NCBI RefSeq assembly: GCF_963678635.1 | Contig: NC_087071.1 | Coordinates: 36,135,680 to 36,199,679 of the forward strand | DNA: 64,000 bases | Direction of reading: 5' to 3' | Source: Symsagittifera roscoffensis | Lineage: Eukaryota; Xenacoelomorpha; Acoela; Convolutidae | Shown here: piece by piece, positions 57,381 through 64,000 of the stretch | Layout: every line of letters begins with the position of its first letter | Numbering within the stretch: the stretch's first letter is position 1 | Notes under the pieces: generated by a model | Databases searched by the model: none | The model's input: the letters and a program-made list of their open reading frames with translations, nothing else | Told to the model about the DNA's origin: nothing | Position numbers and translations under genes: made by a program

Positions 57381-58636
57381 CAAAGTTCTATGGCATCAGA
57401 GTAGCTGAAAAGTTTAGTTACTACAGTCTTTCACCATATAACAGTCTCTGGGGGACCAAGCCTCCGCTTCCGTGTTCTCCTCGAGATAACGTTGTTATCA
57501 CTTCCAATTCGTGGCACGGGAGGGTACTGCTTTCCACCACCTCCCCACTGAAGCCTCCTTTCCCACTAATTTTTTCCACTAAGGGTCTTATCGTGCGTGA
57601 TTGTCACGATAAGAGGCTTCGTTTTTCTATCGTTCTCGTGGGACTGTTTTTAACTAGATTTGCGGTTGTTCTGTTTTTCTCAGCTTTTTTGGTCAAAATG
57701 GCCGTTTTTCGTATTTCTGAGAAATATCCACTTGACGATCGAATTTTTAAAAATAGACAATTTTAGAATACTTCGACCCTCCTTTCAAGCACTTTTCCGC
57801 TGTTAAGGTCTTTTCTCTCTGATTCGTGCTTCGTCGGAAGGTTGCGCTGTGCCAATCTGACAGAATGGCACATACTCCCCGGACAGTCCCCATCAATGCC
57901 CTATTGATCGCATAACACCGGGTTATCGTCAAGTAGTGTTCCAGTTCTCTATAATCAATCTTACAAATCGCGTAAGAACCTGAAGTTTATCTACTCCACC
58001 TCAACTCACTACGTGTCACAAATGGCATCATACTACATCTCACTGCCTTTCAACATTTTCACAAAATTTGCACCATGAGGAGTGTCCTAGATAAAAACTT
58101 CTTTTCTGACTACTTATATCATCTTTGCCATAAAACTTCTTTTCGCTCTCGCTGATTAAACAATTGGGACGTGGCACGGCCACGCACCCGTTAAAATTAA
58201 CTTAATGTCACTCACCAAGTATAATTAGTTATCTATGCAGTCCTCTTTGATATTAAAACTAAGAAACTCTGTGGCTAGGAAAGTTATTGAGTCACTCACC
58301 CTCTTCGAGCGAGTTTACCCAAACTTACCAGGTCGCCACACAGTGAACACGTGTCTTACACAGGTTAAAAACATCAGTCGTGTTTAAATAGGTAAATATA
58401 CTCACCTATGTCCTTTATATATACATAAGTAGCACAACTAAAATTTTCTTTCAACAATTTCAACAATTGCAACAGTTTCCAAAGTTTGGTCTGACCAAAC
58501 TAAATCAAAACAGAAAGTTTAAAAGTTTCAATAACCAAACTTGGTTGATTAGTTTAAGTTTTAACACACAAAGACAATCAACGTTTCTCCTTCTCTCCCT
58601 CTCTTGTTCACGCCTTCACTTCTCCTCCTGTTTCCA
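57381..58636. other. transition zone, no gene seen
   Basis: Base composition rises gradually from the AT-rich left side to the GC-richer right side. A short minus-strand open run (57747-57932) is unsupported. It is probably the 3' flank of the element that carries the coding relic on the minus strand. Confidence 0.45.
57587..57613. other. perfect hairpin CTTATCGTG / CACGATAAG
   Basis: Nine-bp perfect stem with a 9-base loop, extendable by one T-A pair. It lies in the moderately GC-rich transition zone before the coding relic. No T-run follows, so it is not an obvious terminator. Confidence 0.5.
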
Positions 58637-59194
58637 TCATCCTTGTTTCATTGCTTCTTCATCCTGCTCTTCAGTTTCACTGTCCTCTAGGACTTTTTCA
58701 AAGATGTCCATAGAGTTGCGGGCTGTCCCCCAACTCTCCTGTTCCAACAGCCTCAGTTTGCAGCAAGGTAGCAAGTCCACATTCACCTTTTGCTCCCGGT
58801 TCCTGCAAAAGCTGTTGTGAAGACACAGGCTCACATTCCGTTCTAGGTCAGCTCGTAAGACCTCTCTCTTTTCATTTTCAGTTACACAAGGTGCTCCAGC
58901 TACTCGCTTCACCGCAGTGGTAACAACGTTTCGGTGCGTTAAGAACGCTCTTTTATAGGCTCCCGGTCCTATATCAAGCTGGAAAGATTGATAGGCTTCC
59001 GTGTTCCTAGACATATGACGCTTCGCGCGTTCATACATCCATGACGTCACCACAGCACCGAACCAAGGCATCAATCTTTGCCTTGACCATATTCTTTCAA
59101 TGGCTTTGGGTATTCTCAGAATCTTGCAGGTGGTTCTGAAAAGATCTAAGCTGCGGTTCATCTTTACGTTGCTTAGCTGCTCAGGAGTCCCCAC
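58637..59194 (-). pseudogene. 185-codon open segment, 3' end of the coding relic
   Basis: Same frame as 59225-59467 and as the 645-codon ORF. Basic first half (RIPKAIERIWSRQR), Cys-containing middle and an acidic end (EDSETEEQDEEAMKQG). Probably the C-terminus of the relic. Confidence 0.4.
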
Positions 59195-59481
59195 CTGCTC
59201 ACTTGTGCCCGCGTTGGCTTCTAATCACCTCACCTCCAGCATGGCACTCACCACCACGATCGACACTCGTTGATTTTGATCGGGCAACCCCGTGGAGTAC
59301 AACTCCTCCACATCCCTCACTAACACTAGATTCCCCCGTTTGGGATACCACAACGTCTGCGCCAGGCAGTGGCAAGGATACTCCCCATGGGTCATTAGTA
59401 TGTTCCTTCCGGTCCGATACCCTGAGGCTCCCAGCAACGGTTCCACTTCCATCATTATTCTATGCACCTCGTCCTTTTCTT

Positions 59482-60132
59482 CTATGGTGGGGAATTCGCC
59501 TTCTGCTTCTGGAATTCACTCACATTACCCTCGTTCAATCTCATGAACTCTTCACCCACTACGTCTTGCAACTCGCCTTCAGATCTCTTCGGGACGGCCC
59601 GAATGATCTTTGCCAATAAATCATACGACCTTTCCGACATTCTGGCCAACCTCACGCACTTTGGCACAGAGAAGAGTTGGTCGACCAACACCTGCTGTGT
59701 CCTCGCATCCATCACCACCATGTGCGTAGTGTATCTACTATTGCAATATGGTGCAGAGCTCGAACCCACCAGATATTTCGAGCCAGTAGGTCTATGATAG
59801 GCCTCACTATCCTTCAAGTTCATTTCATTTTCCAGAGCTTCTCGCCAGCCTCCGATCTTCTGCTCTGTCTGTAGTGCTCCAGGAAATACTTCCACGCTGA
59901 GGGACGTCACTAGCTCATGGACACGCTCTAGGCGTTCCAGTGACTCTATCGAGCTCGTCATGCTGCAAAATCCCAAGGCTGTGATCAAGTTTACCTCCGT
60001 TACTCCATGACAGTCCGCAATCAACTCCATTCCACTCTTATCTGACATGCTCAACCTCCTATACAGTTGTACAGTTGGGCCAATTGGCGATGCTGCTTGC
60101 TCAGCGTGAAGAAGCAATGTTCCGACTTGCAT
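59482..60132 (-). pseudogene. 216-codon open segment of the coding relic
   Basis: Same frame as the 60871-61836 segment. Reads MSDKSGMELIADCHGVTEVN, then helical stretches to KRSEGELQDVVGEEF. Not recognised. Confidence 0.4.
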
Positions 60133-60686
60133 ACATGTCCGTCCATTCCACTATAGTGAGCTAGACAGGTGCCCTGTCTCAGCCAGTCACTCGATGCAGT
60201 TCCTTCGGATGGTTCCGTGGATGGGTTGTTTTTCTGCTTCGTTACTCTCATGGCCAGCAGATGGTGTATCATGGCCAGATCGTGCAAACTCGCGTCATCG
60301 TCCAAGTCCAACGTAATATCCGCCGTCATATCCCAGATTAAACCGGCGTTTGGATGTGGACACCAAGAAGGCTTCATGAGCTCCCACATGGTTACTAAGC
60401 TGGTTTTCAAGGGACCGTCCCAAGAACCACAATCAAAACTCACTTGCCCCTTCAGCTCGGGAACCGAGGGTTCGACCACTCGTTCCTCCAAAACAATACC
60501 CAGCTTGGGTTGTTCCACCATCAACATGCCAGTTTCTTTGACTCGCTCTACCCTGAAATCGAGTACTATGACTTGTTCGTAGTCGAAGTACGCTTCCCTG
60601 GCTTCCTCAATCACGAATGGATTATACGCCATTCCCGGTATGCCAGACACATATTGGAACGACTTCCTGCCCCCTGACCGCTTCAA
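60051..60686 (-). pseudogene. 211-codon open segment of the coding relic
   Basis: Shares its frame with neither neighbour. Contains VSFDCGSWDG and DITLDLDDDASLHDLAMIHH. Its last 27 codons overlap the following open frame. Not recognised. Confidence 0.4.
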
Positions 60687-60870
60687 TTAACTCCCGGCTC
60701 ACTTTAAACTCCTTGTTGGAATACCTTCTCACTTCTTCCAACCGGCGGTAGCTCTCCATATTGTTCAACTCCTTGTTTGGTATGGCTACCGGCATGTCCT
60801 GATACAGCTCCAGGAGTGCCCTCAGGAAGTTTCTTTCACCATCAACTTCCCCTTGCCGAATGGTCTTTTT

Positions 60871-61836
60871 TTATTCTCCCAATACAGGAGTGGGGATACG
60901 ATCCACCACGAACCTTACGAAGCAAAGGGCATCCTTACGCTTAGCCCAGGCTATCGCAGAATCGTCTCTAGAAATCAACATTCGCAGGGCTTCCATCAAT
61001 TCCAGTTCCTGTTCCTTTGATTTCGAGTCGTTGTTGGCTTCATACTCCACCTTCTTAATTCTCATCAAACACCAGGCCAATCGTACCTGCAATTCAGTCC
61101 TGGTACATGGATAAGCTAGGTATGCTGCCACCGTCGCCGGCGCATGCATCGTCTCGTCAAAGTATTTTTGGGGGGCCGCCTTCCAAGAGATCTCTAGCAG
61201 TCTTTCCAGGCCAATTTCGTTTGCTTCTGAGGACATCACCGTGCCGTATTCTTTCCGGTTCAAGTTGGAGTCCTCCGTCAGCTCCCTCAGATATTCCTGC
61301 ATGGCTTGCTTCTCGTTCCAAGACATCAGGTGCCCTCTCGCAGAATTCCTTGCCTTCAGCATTTCCACATAACCCCCTGCCGGATCTCCCATGTGGATTG
61401 AGTCTGGTACAGTGATTCGACTATACTCGACCACGTCGAGTTGTCCCTCCAGCCTCATTCGGGCCATGTTGGTTCGCGAGGGCTTGTAATCATCAAGTCC
61501 TCCAGATCCACACTGACTCATGACCTCCATTTCCAGTTTAGTATCCGCCAGAGTCCGTGAATTTTTCTTTGACCTCGCGGCCGTTGTGGTCAAACCTGCC
61601 AATAACATAGGGGGTATCAGGTTCTCTTTTTCTCCCCCGGCAAGCATCGCACCATCTCCTTGCCCACTTTCTCTTAAATGAGCTACTCCTGCCAAGGAGG
61701 CCACCACTGTATTGGCTTTTGACCACACCACTCTCTGGTTCACGGCTCTGCTTCCGGTCTTTCCCTTTAACCGCTTGAGCCCTTTTTTTAGCTCGTCTGA
61801 CGGGTAACTTCCTCGTGATCTGCTGATCATCGGCAC
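60871..61836 (-). pseudogene. 321-codon open segment of the coding relic
   Basis: Charged, helical-looking protein (KLEMEVMSQCGSGGLDDY; ELELMEALRMLISRDDS). It ends at a TAA inside an A7 run of the minus strand (60866-60872). The sequence stays open in another frame beyond the run, so a homopolymer indel is the likely break. Not recognised. Confidence 0.4.
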
Positions 61837-61993
61837 TGTCCTCTGTAACTGACTCGGTCAGAACATCGGACTCTACAGCGTTCACTATTTTATCCAGAAC
61901 CTCGCGCATGATGGGTTGGTTTACTCCCACCTTCATTATGGACTGCGTCCCGTATCTGCTTATCACGTTCCATGTCCTCTCCATGAAGGTCAC
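61538..61993 (-). pseudogene. continuation of the first frame after one TAA
   Basis: Same reading frame as the 645-codon ORF, separated from it only by the TAA at 62042-62044 and 16 sense codons. It contains a basic cluster (RRAKKRAQAVKGKDRKQ). Its second half overlaps the next open frame, so the shift between frames lies somewhere in 61560-61836. Confidence 0.4.
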
Positions 61994-62041
61994 TCGGTTC
62001 CAGGTTACTCCCGTCTCACGTTCAAGTTCACTTTGGTATCT

Positions 62042-63979
62042 TTACCACTCTTCTTCCGGTAGCGTGCTCAGGAAAGATACCCTCATACTCTCCTCAATCT
62101 TCCGCCTCCTTGGTGACTCATGGAGCAGTTTCTGTAGCTCCCTCCTCCTGTAGTCTATTGCCAGGCTTATTGGTTCCACTGGGGATAAGTTGGCCGGCGC
62201 CTCCTTTGTAGGGGACATGAAAGGCGATGGTGTCATCAGCAATAGATTCCCATCGACTTCCCCGTCGTCGTCTTCACTAAACTGGTATTCCAGCAAGTCC
62301 CTCTCCAATGCTCCTAGATCCATTTCACTCGATTTCTCTCCCTTTCCCTCCATGTGATCATCGTCCTGATCCATCTGCTCGTCATCGTTCGTGTCTGGTT
62401 TTGGCTTAGGTCCCGAAGGGCCTTGTCGCATATCCCTGCCCGAGTCCGGCCGTGCCGGTACGGTCAGATCCCCTGCATGGTAGAATGACTCATCGTTCAC
62501 TAGGAATTCTACCGACTCCTCGCCATGTGGCGCCAGATCATCCACCGTTATGTACGTGCCTCCTCTGCACTCCTTTGCGACCTCCAGGATTACTATCTTC
62601 ACCTCCCCTGACCACTTCAATCTCGATAGGTCATCTGCAGGTGCATACACATCATTCCACACCCCAGTCGAGACCTCTGGCTTCCTGGAAGGTGATGCTT
62701 TGATCTTCTTCCGGCTCCAAATATCAGGAAATGTGAAGTCAAACGTGTACATGGCCGCAACGTTCCAACTGATGAAGCACGGCTCCATCTCTTCACTCCA
62801 CTTCAGCATTCTCTTCTCCGCATCACGAGCCGCTCCGATGCGAGGGGCAATTACGGGAGATGTGACTCCTAACAACATCCTCCTTATCGGTGGGTATCGA
62901 GGGCATTGGTCCGGCAGCGGTCTGGACCTGGAAAGCCACACTTGCTGGTTCTCTTTCACGCATGCGTAGGCCTCTGGCAAAAGTGGGACCCTCATCGCCT
63001 CTCCTGAATCCTTTACCACTGGTCGCAGATTCCAAAGCTTCGGGTTGAACTGGACATGAGAAAGGTCCTCGCGGCCCATTCGGCACTTAAAATTGTTGTT
63101 GAAGTCCATCAACACCCAACCCGGCTCCGCTATTCTTCTAAATAGCCTGTCGTCGCTGGCTAACCCTCTTAGCTCCTTCTCTTCCACCCAATTCAGTACG
63201 GAGCAATCCACTAACGAAACTAGATTGACATACAACACCGAGTTCCTGTATGCCTTTATTTGCACATCGGGGAACGCAAATGACATCACGGGTCCATACA
63301 CCACCGTGACGAACTCCCGTAGTCCATGAATCAGAGCCAGCGGATCGATCCGCATCATGACAGCCAGATCTGTCAGCAAAGGCATGCCACAGTACTGTTT
63401 GCACTCACCCGCATCCGTTGCCACCTTATCCTCTCCTGTGACTCTCCTGTTCTGTTGCAGGAGATATTGGAGCAGGAGGATCCTCCAGTCCTTCATCTTT
63501 TTGAGCGAGGCTGTTTCCAACTGCGCGTTGAATTCACGACTCGTTCCCTGAACCTGTTCTGGGTATCGCAACAGCACGAGCAGATTGCCTAACCGACCAT
63601 ACGTCATAGCGATCAGGGTGAGGAGCCCGTCCAGACTCATGTCTGCCAAAGCTTGGGTGAAGAGATTCGCAGGTCCCTTCACGAAGTTCTCGTGACCAAA
63701 TGTCACATACAAGGATAGTATCAAGCCAATTGACAATTTCCGGATATCCTTGACGAAGCTCGCTATCAGGTTCCTGGATGCTCTTGGGTAACATGTTGAC
63801 AAGAAGGATGGCGTCCATCCCACTCCCATTCCACCCAATACAGCGTCTGATCGTTCATATTGTGCCCTCGTGGCCAAGATATCAGTTTGGAACTTATCCA
63901 ATGACATCGTATTCACGTGCATGCTCAAACGCATCTTCCCCCAAGGTACACAATTTCGGTGACAAATACAACCATGCAT
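62042..63979 (-). CDS. 645-codon ORF of the coding relic, unknown
   Basis: The longest open frame in the window. It is also open for the seven codons upstream of the ATG at 63979, so the true start may lie outside; M-L-S-D-K-F type internal methionines follow within 25 residues. The first about 350 residues are mixed hydrophobic and helical in look, the middle has a Pro/Arg-rich patch (PLPDQCPRYPPIRR), residues about 520-575 are very acidic (NDDEQMDQDDDH, FSEDDDGEVDG), and the end is Pro/Ser-rich and basic. Low-complexity acidic tails of this kind occur in viral structural proteins and chromatin proteins alike. Not recognised. Confidence 0.5.
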   Translation of the reverse strand: MHGCICHRNCVPWGKMRLSMHVNTMSLDKFQTDILATRAQYERSDAVLGGMGVGWTPSFLSTCYPRASRNLIASFVKDIRKLSIGLILSLYVTFGHENFVKGPANLFTQALADMSLDGLLTLIAMTYGRLGNLLVLLRYPEQVQGTSREFNAQLETASLKKMKDWRILLLQYLLQQNRRVTGEDKVATDAGECKQYCGMPLLTDLAVMMRIDPLALIHGLREFVTVVYGPVMSFAFPDVQIKAYRNSVLYVNLVSLVDCSVLNWVEEKELRGLASDDRLFRRIAEPGWVLMDFNNNFKCRMGREDLSHVQFNPKLWNLRPVVKDSGEAMRVPLLPEAYACVKENQQVWLSRSRPLPDQCPRYPPIRRMLLGVTSPVIAPRIGAARDAEKRMLKWSEEMEPCFISWNVAAMYTFDFTFPDIWSRKKIKASPSRKPEVSTGVWNDVYAPADDLSRLKWSGEVKIVILEVAKECRGGTYITVDDLAPHGEESVEFLVNDESFYHAGDLTVPARPDSGRDMRQGPSGPKPKPDTNDDEQMDQDDDHMEGKGEKSSEMDLGALERDLLEYQFSEDDDGEVDGNLLLMTPSPFMSPTKEAPANLSPVEPISLAIDYRRRELQKLLHESPRRRKIEESMRVSFLSTLPEEEW

Positions 63980-64000
63980 TGGTGTGTGGCTTCGTACGCA

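Larger units (their letters stand above)
58637..63979 (-). pseudogene. large intron-free coding relic, unrecognised (possible endogenous viral element)
   Basis: About 5.3 kb of minus-strand, nearly continuous coding sequence at roughly half G+C, against about one third in the rest of the window. From the window edge it reads 645 open codons, a single in-frame TAA (62042-62044), the same frame again to 61538, then other frames from 61836 to 60871, about 60860 to 60690, 60686 to 60051 and 60132 to 59482, and finally back to the first frame for 59467-59225 and 59194-58637. The segments are collinear with short overlaps, as expected for one or two long ORFs damaged by indels and stops. No introns, reverse transcriptase, integrase, polymerase GDD or helicase motif is visible. 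A viral structural or accessory protein is possible; I do not recognise the family. Confidence 0.5.

Noticed and set aside
59203-59619. plus-strand frames within the GC-rich island (also 60169-60582, 62550-62969)
   Set aside because: They are antisense shadows of the longer, collinear minus-strand segments; none has exon structure or recognisable motifs.
1-64000. CRISPR arrays, operons, rRNA, bacterial promoters
   Set aside because: No regularly spaced identical repeats with unique spacers, no rRNA sequence, and the genome is clearly eukaryotic.

Overview
The window is nuclear DNA of an animal, most likely an AT-rich invertebrate. It has long AT-rich introns with GT..AG borders, a metazoan-type signalling gene, many interspersed repeats, and relics of hAT, Helitron-like and probably Penelope-like elements. 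Nothing in it is prokaryotic, and the species cannot be named from the sequence.

Bases about 237-31,800 (plus strand) hold one complete gene. I assembled 18 coding exons whose splice phases all agree (5,850 nt, 1,949 codons plus stop). The product is a RIN / Sprint family protein, a Ras-interacting guanine nucleotide exchange factor for Rab5: SH2 (about residues 574-670), a Pro-rich SH3 ligand (756-763), an RH-like helical region (about 1270-1390), VPS9 (about 1391-1535) and a Ras-association domain (about 1658-1751). Its introns carry an interspersed repeat family that includes its own polypyrimidine-CAG tract, a hAT MITE with perfect target-site duplication, a foldback element, and (in the 9.7 kb intron 12) several antisense coding-like segments that may be a nested gene.

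Bases 31.8-38.4 kb are intergenic with further copies of the repeat family. Bases 38.4-45.0 kb are a diverged tandem duplication (about 3.2-3.4 kb per unit) of a decayed element with a Helitron-type zinc motif. Bases 45.4-46.4 kb are a TIR-bounded element filled with palindromic copies of TTATAATCGATTATAA. Bases 47.3-52.4 kb are satellite-like: a G-rich GCAGGGCA minisatellite, CCAT-rich tracts, and a degenerate monomer of about 85 bp that has itself been duplicated on two larger scales (1,846 bp and 329 bp).

Bases 53.7-57.4 kb hold two inverted, decayed copies (plus a third fragment) of a retroelement with a GIY-YIG-like C-terminus. The arrangement resembles Penelope-like elements, and a degenerate hammerhead-like motif lies beside it. 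From about 58.6 kb to the window edge the composition changes to about half G+C, and the minus strand carries a dense, intron-free coding relic (645 codons open at the 5' end, then several frame switches). I cannot assign it to a family. An endogenous viral element or other large selfish element is the leading possibility, and it is the most novel-looking part of the window.
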